Shown: positions 1 through 9,592, counted from the first letter of the stretch. The stretch is 64,000 nt of DNA from M3007 sp964646615 (GCA_964646615.1 CAZYEV010000014.1:47007-111006); one strand, 5' to 3'. The notes: a model not told the origin generated them from the sequence alone. A program made the numbers and translations.

Positions 1-1024
1 GCAGCGTGTGGCGCGGGCGATAGCCCATTTTGCGCAGCAGGTAGAGCACTTCCATGCTTTGCACGCAGCCGGCGCCGTCGTCGTGAGCACCGTGGCCCAC
101 ATCCCAGCTGTCTAAGTGCCCGCCGACGAGCAGGACTTTGTCGGGCATCAGGGAGCCGCGAATTTCGCCGATGACGTTGTACGACAGCACGTCGGGCAGC
201 GTGCGGCAATTCAACGTCATGGACACACGCACGCTCTTTTCTTCACGGAGCAGCGCGCTAAGGCGCTCGGCAGCATTGGTGCTGATGGCTGCCGCCGGGA
301 TGAGCGCATAAGCAGAGTCGTAGCGCAGCGTTCCCGTGTGCGGATAGTCGTCGAGTGCCAGACCCATCGAGCGCACCAGTACGGCTACGGCGCCGTATTT
401 GGCTGCGCGCGACGGGCCGGATACGCGCTGATCTACGGCACCTCCGTAAGCCTCAAAGGTGTTGATGTGCCGGCATTCCATTGGGCGGTTGTAGAACACA
501 ATTTTGCCCGCAACGCCCTGTCTGCCCAACGAGTCTAAAGCCTCCCAGCTGCGTACCTCTACCACTTCGCCAACAACTGCTTTACCACCCGTGCCAACGG
601 AACTCCCCAGCGCCAGTGCGGGCAGGCGCATGGCTTTACGCTTAGGCGTACCCACTACCTCTACTACTTCGGGCGCGCCGCGTTCCCAGTGCGGAACCAT
701 CACCGGCTGCAACCACACGCTGTCTAAGCCGCAGGTGTCGAGGACAGCCTTTGTCCAGCGCACGGCTTTCTCTGCCCCTACACTGCCGCTCAACCGGTGG
801 CCAGCGCCATAGCACAGGTCGCGCAGCCACAGATACGACTGACCGTCGGCCAGAGAACGGTTAAAAATCTCTCGGAGGAAGGCCTTATCTGCCGCCCAGG
901 GGTCTTTCTGGGCCAGTAACCCAGCCGGAAGTGTAAGGTTTACAATAAGGAGGCCAATCCAGAAACGCTGGATGCCTTTTGCGCGGAGCCAATTAGTCAG
1001 ATACTTCGCTGTGGTGTTTTTCAT
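1..1024 (-). CDS. M28-family zinc peptidase with PA-like insert, N-terminal part
   Basis: The reading frame starts at an ATG at 1024 and stays open to the left edge, so about 341 residues are visible and the C-terminus is missing. The start fits a signal peptide ending ...GLLAQ|KDPW. The first zinc-binding block of M28 peptidases is clear (GGHLDSWD with H303, then AHDDGAG with D315/D316). Residues of about 130-270 lie between the N-terminus and this block and resemble the PA-domain insertion of plasma glutamate carboxypeptidase-like enzymes. Likely role: periplasmic or secreted aminopeptidase/carboxypeptidase that digests peptides. The later Glu and His ligands are off the window. It is divergent from the M14 peptidase at 1516. 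Confidence 0.85.
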   Translation of the reverse strand, partial: MKNTTAKYLTNWLRAKGIQRFWIGLLIVNLTLPAGLLAQKDPWAADKAFLREIFNRSLADGQSYLWLRDLCYGAGHRLSGSVGAEKAVRWTKAVLDTCGLDSVWLQPVMVPHWERGAPEVVEVVGTPKRKAMRLPALALGSSVGTGGKAVVGEVVEVRSWEALDSLGRQGVAGKIVFYNRPMECRHINTFEAYGGAVDQRVSGPSRAAKYGAVAVLVRSMGLALDDYPHTGTLRYDSAYALIPAAAISTNAAERLSALLREEKSVRVSMTLNCRTLPDVLSYNVIGEIRGSLMPDKVLLVGGHLDSWDVGHGAHDDGAGCVQSMEVLYLLRKMGYRPRHTL

Positions 1025-1205
1025 TGCTAAATAAAAAAATGCCTTAATGAAGGATGCGGTGCTTAAAGCGGTGTCTTTGATAATCCATAATTTGGTTTTA
1101 TGGTTTTTTGCGAAATTTAGTTCCAAAGTTGATGTGCTCGATTTTCGTTCGTCGAAAAAACGCAAAAAAATCACCGTGTTCTTGTGTGAATTACACAAAG
1201 CCCTT

Positions 1206-1213
1206 TACCTTTG
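1206..1213 (+). promoter_or_regulatory. Bacteroidota -7 promoter element TACCTTTG
   Basis: Perfect TAnnTTTG match with a TTG at 1182-1184 (21-nt spacer), the usual -33/-7 arrangement of the phylum. It lies 300 bp before the M14 gene and 62 bp before a strong intrinsic terminator, so it may drive a short RNA or leader rather than the gene directly. Confidence 0.6.
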
Positions 1214-1217
1214 TAGC

Positions 1218-1309
1218 GTAAAAAGCCGGGCGAAAGTACAAAGAGCAATAATTTGGTTTTATTTGGTTAGGGCTGAGGTAGTGCTGTGGTGGCGCTACCT
1301 CATTTTTTT
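1218..1309 (+). ncRNA. candidate short terminated transcript
   Basis: The interval runs from the expected start site of the 1206-1213 promoter to the T-run of the terminator at 1275-1309, giving about 90 nt. It holds no convincing reading frame. It could be a small RNA or an attenuated leader of the M14 peptidase gene. The sequence alone does not show which, and I recognise no known RNA family. Confidence 0.3.
1275..1309 (+). terminator. intrinsic terminator
   Basis: The arms 1275-1284 and 1292-1301 form a 10-bp stem with one G-U pair and a 7-nt loop, followed by seven T residues at 1303-1309. It is a strong rho-independent terminator for plus-strand transcription, about 200 bp upstream of the M14 gene. 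Confidence 0.7.
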
Positions 1310-1515
1310 GTAGGGCAAAGAAAGGGCAGTTTGGGTGGATACAGGTCTTCCGCGTCGTCTTGGTGGAGAGAGAGCAGGCGTTCAGCTGTTCTTTGGGCGC
1401 ACGGTTGGCCATGCGTTGAAGAAAGGAGACCGGGTCAATACTGGCTAATTTTTCCTGCACAGGTTGGGAGAACAGGGAAACCATTACTTTAGCTAAAAGC
1501 TGAAAAATTGCCCTT

Positions 1516-4110
1516 ATGCGCTTGATATCAAACCTGTGTTGTATTGCTGCATGGTTTTTCGGAGTCATTCTTTGCCCGGTAGTGATGGCCCAAAAGCCGG
1601 CCCTGGATTATTACCTGCCTGCAACATCCTACGACCCTGTGGTGCCCAAGCCCGCCGACATGTTGGGTTACGAAGTAGGTGAGTGGCACGTTTCACACGA
1701 CCAGCTGGTTACCTACATGCGCGAGTTGGCTCGCACCAGCCAGAAGGTTGTGCTGCGCGAGTACGGACGCACGCATGAAAGGCGGCCATTGGTTTACCTG
1801 ACCATTACCTCGCCAGAAAACCACCGGCAGTTAGACGACCTGCGGCAACGGCGGCGCTTGCTGGCCGACCCCACCCGCAGCGGTGGGTTAGACCCCGCGG
1901 CTCTGCCTGCCGTGGTGATGATGGGCTATTCCATCCACGGCAACGAAGCCAGCGGAAGCAACGCCGCCCTGTTGGTGGCCTACTACCTGGCGGCAGCGCA
2001 ATCGCCGGAGGTCGAGCAACTGCTGCAAAATACCATCGTTCTCCTCGACCCGTGCTTCAATCCTGACGGCTTGCAGCGCTTTTCCACGTGGGTCAACAGC
2101 CGCCGCAGCCAGACGCTAATGCCCGACCCGGCGCACGAGGAGTTTCACGAACCCTGGCCCGGCGGACGCACCAACCACTACTGGTTCGACCTCAACCGCG
2201 ACTGGTTAGTCATGCAGCAGCCGGAGTCTGCCGGCCGCGTGGAACTCTTTCAGGAGTGGCTGCCCAATGTGCTGACCGACCACCATGAAATGGGCACCAA
2301 TGCGACCTTTTTCTTCCAACCCGGCGTGCCTTCGCGCGTGCACCCGCTCACGCCAGCCCTCAACCAACGGCTGACGGCCCGCATCGGCGAGTACCACGCC
2401 CGCGCTCTGAGCGAAAAAAAGGTACTGTTCTACTCCGAAGAGAACTACGACGACTTTTACTATGGCAAAGGCTCCACATACCCTGACATCAACGGCAGTA
2501 TCGGCATCCTCTTTGAGCAAGCCAGCAGCCGTGGCAGCGCGCAGGAGAGCAACTACGGTTTGCTAACTTTTCCCTACACCATTCGCAACCAGGTAATTAC
2601 GTCGCTCTCTACGCTGCGTGCTGTCGGCGATATGCGCGCAGAGCTGAACAAATACCTGCGCGATTTTTACGCGGATGCGCTCAACGAAGCACGCGCGGAT
2701 AAGATAAAGGGCTACGTTTTCAGCGACCCAGGTGGCACCAACTTTCGGCCCGTACGCGAATTTATTCGCCTGTTGTTGCGCCACCGCATTCGCGTGCATC
2801 CTGTATTGGGAGCTGTGGAGGAAAAAGATGCGGAAATGTCTGCTGGCCAGACCTGGGTGGTGCCCACAGACCAGCCGCAGTATCGCCTCATTCAGGCCAT
2901 TTTCGAGCACCGGACGACCTTTCAGGACAGCATTTTCTACGACATTTCTGCCTGGACGCTGCCCGATGCTTTTGGCCTGAACTGGTCGTCTCTGCAAGCA
3001 GGCGCTCTGTCGCTGACGCGGCTGGGCTCACCTCTGGAACGCGAACCGCAGTGGCCTGCGCTGTTGGTTCCGGAAGCCTCGCCCGACGTGTACGCCTATG
3101 CCGTGGGCGCCGAGGGCTACGATGTGCCGCGTTTACTGGCGGCCTTGCACCGGGCGGGCATTCGCGTAATGGTAGCCCAGCGCCCGTTTGAGGCGGAGGG
3201 ACAGGCATTTCGCGAAGGAACACTGCTCATTCCCCTCGACCGGCAGGCTATGAATGCCGAAACCATACGCCAGCGCATACTGCAGAGTGGAGCGGAGGAC
3301 GTGCGGGTGTTTGCTCTGCGCAACGGCCTGACGCCCAAAGGGCCAGACCTCGGCAGCGCCCATTTTGCCGTCTTGCGCTCACCCAAGGTAGTGCTGGTAA
3401 CGGGCCGCGACGCCGGCACAGCGGAAGTGGGCGAAATCTGGCACCTGCTCGATGTGCGTTGCGGCATGCCACCGCTGTTGGTGGATGCGGAGCGCTTCAA
3501 CAACCTCGACCTGGCGAAGTACAACACCGTCGTGCTGGCTGGGGGGAATTTCAGCCGCCTATCGGCGGATAAAGTAAAGCAATTCGTCTCGAGCGGCGGC
3601 ACGCTCATTGTGCAGGGTGCGGCCGTGCGCTGGGCCAAGAATGCCGGCCTCGTTTCCTGGGATTTGCGCCCTGCGCCCCGCATAGAGGAGAACACGCGGC
3701 GGCCTTACGCCAGCATGGAGGAAGATGCGCGGGCTTTGAGCCTCCCGGGGGCTATCCTGCGGGCAGAATTGGACCTGACGCATCCGCTGGCCTATGGCTA
3801 TCGGCGGGCGGCCATACCCCTATTTGTTACGGGCGATGTGTTTGTGCAGCCGCCAGCAAATGCTTATTCCACTCCGGCAATTTATAAGGCTCAGCCCATG
3901 ATAGCCGGTTACTTGCATCGGCAGCATCATGCTTTAGTTTCCGGAGCAGCGGCCATAGTGGTGCAGTCCTCTGGTAGTGGGCGTATCATTGGGTTTTGTG
4001 CGAACCCCACTTTCCGCGGCTTCTGGTACGGTACTGACCGCCTGCTGGCAAATGCGGTATTTCTGGGCAACATCATCCGCACCAGCAGCCGTCCCAGTGA
4101 CGAGGATTAG
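1516..4110 (+). CDS. secreted M14-family zinc carboxypeptidase with C-terminal amidotransferase-like domain
   Basis: 864 residues with an N-terminal signal peptide ending ...VVMAQ|KP. The M14 peptidase domain occupies roughly residues 45-370: zinc ligands in the HGNE block (H141, E144), a distal histidine in DHHEMG (H256/H257), and the catalytic Glu in LFEQASSRG (E334). After it, about residues 620-720 read like a class I glutamine amidotransferase-type Rossmann fold, as in other large Bacteroidota M14 proteins. It probably trims C-terminal residues from peptides in the periplasm or outside the cell. It converges on the gene ending at 4117 with only 6 bp between the stops. The possible sRNA or leader at 1206-1309 lies upstream. 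Confidence 0.88.
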   Translation: MRLISNLCCIAAWFFGVILCPVVMAQKPALDYYLPATSYDPVVPKPADMLGYEVGEWHVSHDQLVTYMRELARTSQKVVLREYGRTHERRPLVYLTITSPENHRQLDDLRQRRRLLADPTRSGGLDPAALPAVVMMGYSIHGNEASGSNAALLVAYYLAAAQSPEVEQLLQNTIVLLDPCFNPDGLQRFSTWVNSRRSQTLMPDPAHEEFHEPWPGGRTNHYWFDLNRDWLVMQQPESAGRVELFQEWLPNVLTDHHEMGTNATFFFQPGVPSRVHPLTPALNQRLTARIGEYHARALSEKKVLFYSEENYDDFYYGKGSTYPDINGSIGILFEQASSRGSAQESNYGLLTFPYTIRNQVITSLSTLRAVGDMRAELNKYLRDFYADALNEARADKIKGYVFSDPGGTNFRPVREFIRLLLRHRIRVHPVLGAVEEKDAEMSAGQTWVVPTDQPQYRLIQAIFEHRTTFQDSIFYDISAWTLPDAFGLNWSSLQAGALSLTRLGSPLEREPQWPALLVPEASPDVYAYAVGAEGYDVPRLLAALHRAGIRVMVAQRPFEAEGQAFREGTLLIPLDRQAMNAETIRQRILQSGAEDVRVFALRNGLTPKGPDLGSAHFAVLRSPKVVLVTGRDAGTAEVGEIWHLLDVRCGMPPLLVDAERFNNLDLAKYNTVVLAGGNFSRLSADKVKQFVSSGGTLIVQGAAVRWAKNAGLVSWDLRPAPRIEENTRRPYASMEEDARALSLPGAILRAELDLTHPLAYGYRRAAIPLFVTGDVFVQPPANAYSTPAIYKAQPMIAGYLHRQHHALVSGAAAIVVQSSGSGRIIGFCANPTFRGFWYGTDRLLANAVFLGNIIRTSSRPSDED

Positions 4111-4116
4111 GCCGGC

Positions 4117-5682
4117 TCACGGTATCTCCAACGGCTGTCGCGCTTCGCCATAGGGCGTTTTTAGAGCAACGACATAGCGGCCTGGGGCGCGAAAGAGACG
4201 CCGCGGCAGCGATATACTGTGGCGTCCGGCGGAGTAGAAGCCATTGATGGTGTGTGTGGTAGTTCCCAGCCCATCTTTTACGTCAATGCTCAGGGTGGCG
4301 GCCTCCGGTAGGTAAAAAGTAACCTCTGCGGCTTCGGGCGTGAGGGTGGGCAGGTAGAGTGTCAGCGCGGTGGGCGTTTTCGCATCTGCCGGTTGTGGCA
4401 GGCGCGGCGTCTGCACGGGGATGAACGTTACGGCTGCGGCCAGGCCGGAGAGGTCGTATCCGGCAGCCTGCAGGTCGTGGAGACGCACGGTATAGAGTGC
4501 GCCGTCGTCGAGTGGGGGTAGAGCAGGCTGACTCACATCGGGAGAGACGTGTATGGTATTTCCATTGACCGACAGGCTGAAGGCCAGGTCAGTTACGCGC
4601 GTTTCGTCCACCCACAGGACGGGGCGGGCCGTGGAGAGCTCGGGCAGCGAGGCGTGGGCGAGGGTAAAGCGTACGACGTAGGGCAGGTCTGTGGGGTGTC
4701 GCTTACCGTTGCTGCTCTCTACCGAGGTGAGATAGACGTTTGTCCATTCGTGCATCAAAGGCCCCCACTGTAGGCGTGCGCGGTGGGCGTCGCGGTGGCG
4801 GCGCAGGGCTAAGCGCGGGTCATTTTCGTCCACTAAGCGCAAGATATGTTCATAGAGGCGGTCATAGCGGCTGGAGTAGAGGCTGAGGGTGAGGAGCGCT
4901 CCTGGCCGCAGCAGAAAGCGGTACTGCCTGGCATAGTGCAGGATTTGCTGATAAGCCTCCGGGTCGCTCAACAGGACGCGCGAGCCGTGCTGTGCACCTC
5001 CGGGCTGGGTAATTTGCACGTCGGCATAAACGGGCTGCGGCGACAGGTGCGGCTGCCATTCGACCACGGGCTGTTGGCGCAGGATTTCCAGCACCTCGCG
5101 CGGCGTGAAAAAGTCGCGGTCTAAAACCTCGTGGCGCTCCAGGCCCCATTGCACATTCGCCACCAGGTTTTTGTTGAGCCAGGAGACGGGATAGCGCTCC
5201 GATGGGACAACGATGGCGCCATCGGAAGCGGCGGCCGGCGGCTCTTCTAAGCGGATGTCAATGGTGCCCACACGCTCAGGAGTAAGCGCCAGGTCGGTAA
5301 TGGCAAAAATTTGCCCATGGGCTATTTTGTCCGAAAAGCGCTCGTAAAGTTCTATGGCTGAGGCTTCGTAGTCCTGTTGGCCGCGCGTGGCTATTACGGG
5401 CAAGCCGTTGAGGCGAAAGGCTACCCGTTCGGCCATGGTGCGCCCGTTCCACAAGTAGGGCGCTTGTAGGAGCATTTGCCGGAATTCTTTGGGCTGGAGC
5501 GTCCATTCGGCGCGGTACTGATTGTCGGCGGTCAGCGCTGCTTGCGCAGTGCCCCAGTAGAAGATGAATTTTTCCGGTGTTGGCGTTCTGGCTGGCGAGC
5601 CATCGGCTGTCTGGCCGAGCGCTGGGGTTATCAGTCCGAAGGCCAGCAGGGCTGTGCAGCAGGAGATGAGGTATGTGGTCAT
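4117..5682 (-). CDS. secreted protein of unknown function with Ig-like/sorting-type C-terminus
   Basis: 521 residues starting with a signal peptide (cleavage likely ...ALGQ|TADG). I do not recognise the family. The central part is rich in short beta-type segments. The last 70 residues (ending ...GRYVVALKTPYGEARQPLEI) resemble FlgD-like or T9SS type A sorting domains, where a final strand pattern G-x-Y-x-V-x-L is common, so surface export is plausible. It is the last gene of a minus-strand run with an ABC ATPase (92 bp upstream) and a small membrane protein. It could be a substrate or partner of that transporter, but nothing in the sequence proves this. Confidence 0.6.
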   Translation of the reverse strand: MTTYLISCCTALLAFGLITPALGQTADGSPARTPTPEKFIFYWGTAQAALTADNQYRAEWTLQPKEFRQMLLQAPYLWNGRTMAERVAFRLNGLPVIATRGQQDYEASAIELYERFSDKIAHGQIFAITDLALTPERVGTIDIRLEEPPAAASDGAIVVPSERYPVSWLNKNLVANVQWGLERHEVLDRDFFTPREVLEILRQQPVVEWQPHLSPQPVYADVQITQPGGAQHGSRVLLSDPEAYQQILHYARQYRFLLRPGALLTLSLYSSRYDRLYEHILRLVDENDPRLALRRHRDAHRARLQWGPLMHEWTNVYLTSVESSNGKRHPTDLPYVVRFTLAHASLPELSTARPVLWVDETRVTDLAFSLSVNGNTIHVSPDVSQPALPPLDDGALYTVRLHDLQAAGYDLSGLAAAVTFIPVQTPRLPQPADAKTPTALTLYLPTLTPEAAEVTFYLPEAATLSIDVKDGLGTTTHTINGFYSAGRHSISLPRRLFRAPGRYVVALKTPYGEARQPLEIP

Positions 5683-5774
5683 GGGCGCGTCCTTTTAGGC
5701 GAGAAAACGGATATACATGTTTCCCATTATCTTCAAAGGACGGGCCAGAACGCTGTCTGCGGCACTCGGATGGC

Positions 5775-6476
5775 TCAGGAGGCCAGCGTTGCCACGTGCT
5801 CGTTGCGTTCGTCGGACTCGACCAGTCCATCGCGCAGGCGCACAATGCGGTAGGCGTGCTGGGCAATGTCGGCCTCGTGTGTAACCAGCACAATGGTGTT
5901 GCCGGCGCGGTGGAGTTGCTCAAAGAGCGCCATGATTTCGCGGGAAGTTTTGGTGTCTAAGTTGCCCGTAGGCTCATCGGCCAGGATGATGGCCGGGTCA
6001 TTGACTAACGCGCGGGCAATGGCTACCCGCTGGCGCTGGCCGCCAGAGAGTTCGTTGGGCTTGTGCAGCATACGGTCGCCTAAGCCCACTGCCTCCAGAG
6101 CGGCGCGGGCTTTTTTCAAACGCTCTTCTTTGGGCAGGCCGGCGTACACCAGCGGAAGTGCCACGTTTTCCAATGCCGTCAGGCGTGGCAGCAGGTTAAA
6201 TGTCTGAAAAACAAAGCCTATTTGCTTATTGCGCACTTCGGCCAGCTCGCTGTCGCTCATGGTGCTCACCTCGATGCCGTTGAGCCAGTATTTACCGCGC
6301 GTGGGTGAGTCTAAGCAACCGATGAGGTTCATCAGCGTGGACTTACCACTGCCCGAAGGGCCCATAAGTGCTACGTATTCGCCGCGGTCAATCTGCAGGC
6401 TCACGTCTTTGAGGGCCTCGACCTTTTCGGCCCCCATGATGTAGGTCTTGTTGAGGTGTTCGATGGAAATCAGCAT
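5775..6476 (-). CDS. ABC transporter ATP-binding protein, LolD/MacB type
   Basis: 233 residues, the normal length for LolD/MacB/FtsE-type ATPases. Walker A GPSGSGKST is at 39-47, the Q-loop region at about 90, signature LSGGQ at 143-147, Walker B IILADEP at 163-169, and the H-loop in LVTHE near 206. Such subunits power MacB/LolCDE-type permeases that move lipoproteins or peptides from the inner membrane. No permease is adjacent, so it would have to pair with one encoded elsewhere. It starts 37 bp after the small membrane protein gene. Confidence 0.88.
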   Translation of the reverse strand: MLISIEHLNKTYIMGAEKVEALKDVSLQIDRGEYVALMGPSGSGKSTLMNLIGCLDSPTRGKYWLNGIEVSTMSDSELAEVRNKQIGFVFQTFNLLPRLTALENVALPLVYAGLPKEERLKKARAALEAVGLGDRMLHKPNELSGGQRQRVAIARALVNDPAIILADEPTGNLDTKTSREIMALFEQLHRAGNTIVLVTHEADIAQHAYRIVRLRDGLVESDERNEHVATLAS

Positions 6477-6513
6477 ACGAGCACAAGCAATTGGAAGGGA
6501 TGGAACGATGCAG

Positions 6514-6684
6514 TCATTTTTTCTTTCTAAAAAACAAACCCAACACCACCACCAGAAGCCCTACGAGCCATTGCACAAACTCCTGAATGAGTTTTGGGAA
6601 AAAAAGGTAACCCGCCGCAATGACGAGCGCCACCACCACTGCGGTGATAAGTAAGGCGGTGCGGAACGTAGCGTTGCCAGCCAT
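6514..6684 (-). CDS. small two-helix membrane protein
   Basis: 56 residues from the ATG at 6684. A longer frame up to 6756 exists, but its extra N-terminus has no hydrophobic start. Two hydrophobic helices (about 9-29 and 37-51) are joined by a short amphipathic loop, and the protein ends in the basic tail FFRKKK, which should face the cytoplasm. No known family was recognised. It is first in the minus-strand run that includes the ABC ATPase. Confidence 0.5.
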   Translation of the reverse strand: MAGNATFRTALLITAVVVALVIAAGYLFFPKLIQEFVQWLVGLLVVVLGLFFRKKK

Positions 6685-6756
6685 GTAGAATGGTATAAAA
6701 GGTGAGGAATTCGTTTCGGGCGCTAAATACGGCGTTTTTGCCCGGATACCCGCCAC

Positions 6757-6979
6757 AAGGTTAGATAACCAACGGCGACATTTCGGCCAACACGCCCTGG
6801 CGGACGAACAACGGAAGAAAGCACCAGCGCTATCGGCGTATTCAGCAGCCTAAAATTTATGCGCTTTTTTGAGGCATCGCAGGTGTATCCATGCGCCTTT
6901 CAGGAGCGCCCCCGGCCTCTTCTACAGTGCTTAACCTGCCTCATCAGCAGACGGCCCGGCCCACTTCAGCGCGGTGGCG
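6757..6979. other. intergenic region without recognisable gene
   Basis: About 220 bp between divergent genes. I see no credible reading frame, RNA or repeat apart from the rdgB promoter at its right end. Confidence 0.5.
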
Positions 6980-6987
6980 TACTTTTG
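6980..6987 (+). promoter_or_regulatory. -7 element TACTTTTG for rdgB
   Basis: TAnnTTTG match 24 nt before the rdgB ATG, predicting a leader of about 20 nt. No clear -33 TTG was seen. Confidence 0.55.
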
Positions 6988-7011
6988 CCCGCCTGAAGCA
7001 CACCGCATAAG

Positions 7012-7602
7012 ATGACGACATCGCCGACCACGCTGGTTTTTGCCACCCAAAATGCCCACAAGGCGCGCGAAATTGCGCAAATCCTGGGACCACAGTACCG
7101 CATCCTGACCCTGCCCGACATCGGCTGCACGGAGGAAATCGAAGAAACAGCCCCCACGCTGGAAGGCAACGCCCTGCTGAAGGCCCGCTACGTGAAAGAG
7201 CGCTATGGCTACGACTGCTTTTCGGAGGACACCGGCCTGGAAGTGGATGCGCTGGGCGGCGCCCCGGGCGTGCATACGGCGCGCTATGCTGGCGAGGCCA
7301 AAGACCCGGAGGCTAACATTGCCCTGTTGCTGAGTAATTTAGCCGGGCACGACAACCGCCGAGCGCGCTTTCGTACGGTCATTGCCTGCATCTTTGGCGA
7401 CCGCGAGGCGCTGATTGAAGGCGTGTGCTACGGCCGCATTGCCCCAGAAAAACGCGGCACGGGCGGCTTTGGCTACGACCCGGTGTTCATCCCCGACGGT
7501 TGCGAACAGACCTTTGCCGAATTGGGAGAGGCCATTAAAAACCAGATCAGCCACCGCGCTATGGCCACGGAGAAATTTCGCCTGTGGCTTCAAAACGCCT
7601 GA
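7012..7602 (+). CDS. rdgB: XTP/dITP diphosphatase, RdgB/HAM1 family
   Basis: 196 residues, full length. It hydrolyses non-canonical purine triphosphates (XTP, dITP, ITP) to monophosphates, cleaning the nucleotide pool. Family hallmarks: N-terminal TQNAHKAREI, the metal-binding SEDTGLEVDAL block near residue 71, GAPGVHTARYAG, and GFGYDPVF near 153 with a C-terminal SHR motif. A promoter lies 24 nt upstream. The ABC exporter gene begins 20 bp downstream on the same strand, so the two are probably co-transcribed. Confidence 0.96.
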   Translation: MTTSPTTLVFATQNAHKAREIAQILGPQYRILTLPDIGCTEEIEETAPTLEGNALLKARYVKERYGYDCFSEDTGLEVDALGGAPGVHTARYAGEAKDPEANIALLLSNLAGHDNRRARFRTVIACIFGDREALIEGVCYGRIAPEKRGTGGFGYDPVFIPDGCEQTFAELGEAIKNQISHRAMATEKFRLWLQNA

Positions 7603-7622
7603 ACTGCCGCTCTGCCCGTTTC

Positions 7623-9437
7623 ATGCTTCGCCTGCTGCGCTATTTTCGCCCGTACAAACGCCTGCTGTTGCTGGCTGTGCTCAGCAATTTGCTCATGTCG
7701 CTGTTCCTGGTCGTGAGCATTCCGGTGCTTCAGCCGTTTTTGCAAATCCTCTTCGATATCCCCGGCAAGGCGCCGACACCGCAGGCTCTTTCAGAGGCGA
7801 CGGGCTTTCGGACCGTAGAGCAGGCGGTCAGTGGCTACTTCGCAGACCTGGTACGCACGCACGGGCGTGAGCAGGCGCTACTGTGGGTGTGCGGGCTGTT
7901 GGTGTTTACGTTTTTGGGCAAAAATCTGTTTCGCTACCTGTCGCTCTACTTCCTGGCGCCGGTGCGCAACGGCGTGGTGCGCGACTTGCGTAACCGATTG
8001 GTCGCTAAAGTTTTGGAACTGCCGCTATCTTATTTCTCGGATGCGCGCAAAGGCGACCTGATGAGCCGGGCTTCGGCCGATGTGCAGGAGGTGGACAGCA
8101 GCATCATCGGCGTAGTGGAGTCGGTAGCACGCGAGCCGATTGTCATTCTGGGCAGCCTGGCGTTTATGCTCTATGTGTCGCCGACGTTGCTGGGCTTTGC
8201 CCTGTTGCTCATGTTGTTTTCGGGCTTAGTAATTGGGCGTTTGGGATTGGCCTTGCGTCGGCAGTCCAAAGAAGCGCAGGGCAATTTGGGCCTGGTATCG
8301 GCTATACTGGAGGAGACGTTAAGCGGCCTGCGCATCATCAAAGGGTTCAATGCACAACGCTGGCAGCAGGCGCGCTACGAGCGCGAAAATGCGCGCTATG
8401 CGGCCCTGCTGACCCGCATCAGTCGGCGGCGCGACCTGGCGTCGCCGTTGTCCGAGTTTCTGGGCATTGTGGCGGTGGCCATTATCCTGTGGTTTGGCGC
8501 CCGGCAGGTGTTTTCGGGCGAGATGACAGCGCCCACTTTTATCACCTTTCTGTATGCCTTTTACAACATCATTGAGCCGGCCAAGCACCTGAGCGCGGCG
8601 TCGTACAGCATCCGAAAAGGTCTGGGCGCATTAGAGCGGGTAGAGGCACTGCTGGCCGAGCCTGTCTCCATTCGAGACCGGGAGGACGCACAGCCAGTGC
8701 GGAACTTTGAGCGGGCTATTGAATTTCAGAAGGTCTCTTTCCGGTATCCGAATGCGGAGGGCTATGCGCTGAGGGAGATTGACTTAGTCATTCCGAAGGG
8801 CAAGATTGTCGCTCTGGTAGGTGCTTCCGGGGCGGGCAAGAGTACGCTGGCCGATCTGTTGCCGCGCTTTTACGACGTTACGGAGGGGCGCATCCTGCTG
8901 GATGGCGTGGACATTCGGCAGCTGCGCATCCGTGATTTGCGGGCGCTGATGGGCATCGTGAGTCAGGAGGCCATTCTGTTCAACGATACGGTGCGCAACA
9001 ACATCGCCTTCGGGCTGGAGGGCGTCTCGGATGCCGACATTGAGGCCGCGGCGAGGGCTGCCCATGCGCACGACTTCATCACGGCGCTGCCTAATGGCTA
9101 CGATACCAACATCGGCGAACGCGGCACGAAACTCAGTGGCGGCCAGCGCCAGCGCCTGACCATCGCGCGCGCGCTGCTCCGAAATCCGCCTATCCTCATC
9201 CTCGACGAGGCCACTTCGGCTTTGGACAGCGAGTCGGAAAAAATCGTGCAAGCCGCCCTGAACCGACTGCTGCAAAACCGGACGGCACTGGTCATCGCTC
9301 ACCGGTTAAGCACGGTACAGCACGCCGACGAAATTCTTGTGCTCGACCAGGGCCAAATCGTCGAACGCGGCAGACACGATGACCTCATCCGGCAAAGCGG
9401 TATCTACCGCAATCTGGTCGCCCTTCAGGCGCTGTAA
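7623..9437 (+). CDS. ABC exporter, MsbA/multidrug type (fused TM and ATPase domains)
   Basis: 604 residues from the ATG at 7623, which begins MLRLLRYFRPYKR, the usual elbow-helix start. The upstream in-frame extension overlaps rdgB and looks spurious. Six transmembrane segments fill roughly the first 320 residues. Walker A GASGAGKST is near 400, signature LSGGQ at 504-508, Walker B ILILDEATSALD near 524. This type exports lipid A-core or hydrophobic compounds as a homodimer. The exact substrate cannot be read from sequence. It is probably co-transcribed with rdgB. Confidence 0.9.
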   Translation: MLRLLRYFRPYKRLLLLAVLSNLLMSLFLVVSIPVLQPFLQILFDIPGKAPTPQALSEATGFRTVEQAVSGYFADLVRTHGREQALLWVCGLLVFTFLGKNLFRYLSLYFLAPVRNGVVRDLRNRLVAKVLELPLSYFSDARKGDLMSRASADVQEVDSSIIGVVESVAREPIVILGSLAFMLYVSPTLLGFALLLMLFSGLVIGRLGLALRRQSKEAQGNLGLVSAILEETLSGLRIIKGFNAQRWQQARYERENARYAALLTRISRRRDLASPLSEFLGIVAVAIILWFGARQVFSGEMTAPTFITFLYAFYNIIEPAKHLSAASYSIRKGLGALERVEALLAEPVSIRDREDAQPVRNFERAIEFQKVSFRYPNAEGYALREIDLVIPKGKIVALVGASGAGKSTLADLLPRFYDVTEGRILLDGVDIRQLRIRDLRALMGIVSQEAILFNDTVRNNIAFGLEGVSDADIEAAARAAHAHDFITALPNGYDTNIGERGTKLSGGQRQRLTIARALLRNPPILILDEATSALDSESEKIVQAALNRLLQNRTALVIAHRLSTVQHADEILVLDQGQIVERGRHDDLIRQSGIYRNLVALQAL

Positions 9438-9525
9438 ACCGTACCGCAACGCTAACGCTGTCCTTTTGGCGGCATATTTGCTATTTTTATCTCCAGGCGC
9501 AACCCAAAACCGTGCTAAGGTATCT

Positions 9526-9533
9526 TACCTTTG
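9526..9533 (+). promoter_or_regulatory. -7 element TACCTTTG for the T9SS protein gene
   Basis: Perfect TAnnTTTG match 59 bp upstream of the ATG at 9593. No obvious -33 TTG. Confidence 0.55.
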
Positions 9534-9592
9534 AGGCTGCTATTTCAGGCCTTTTCGCTAAGACCCACCCTTTTACCCACCACATTTTTTTT

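Noticed and set aside
116..830. Short plus- and minus-strand frames at the left end
   Set aside because: They are shadows of the M28 peptidase frame, whose motifs are clear.
1191..1568. 125-codon minus-strand frame
   Set aside because: It crosses the terminator and the start of the M14 gene, has no homology I recognise and no promoter.
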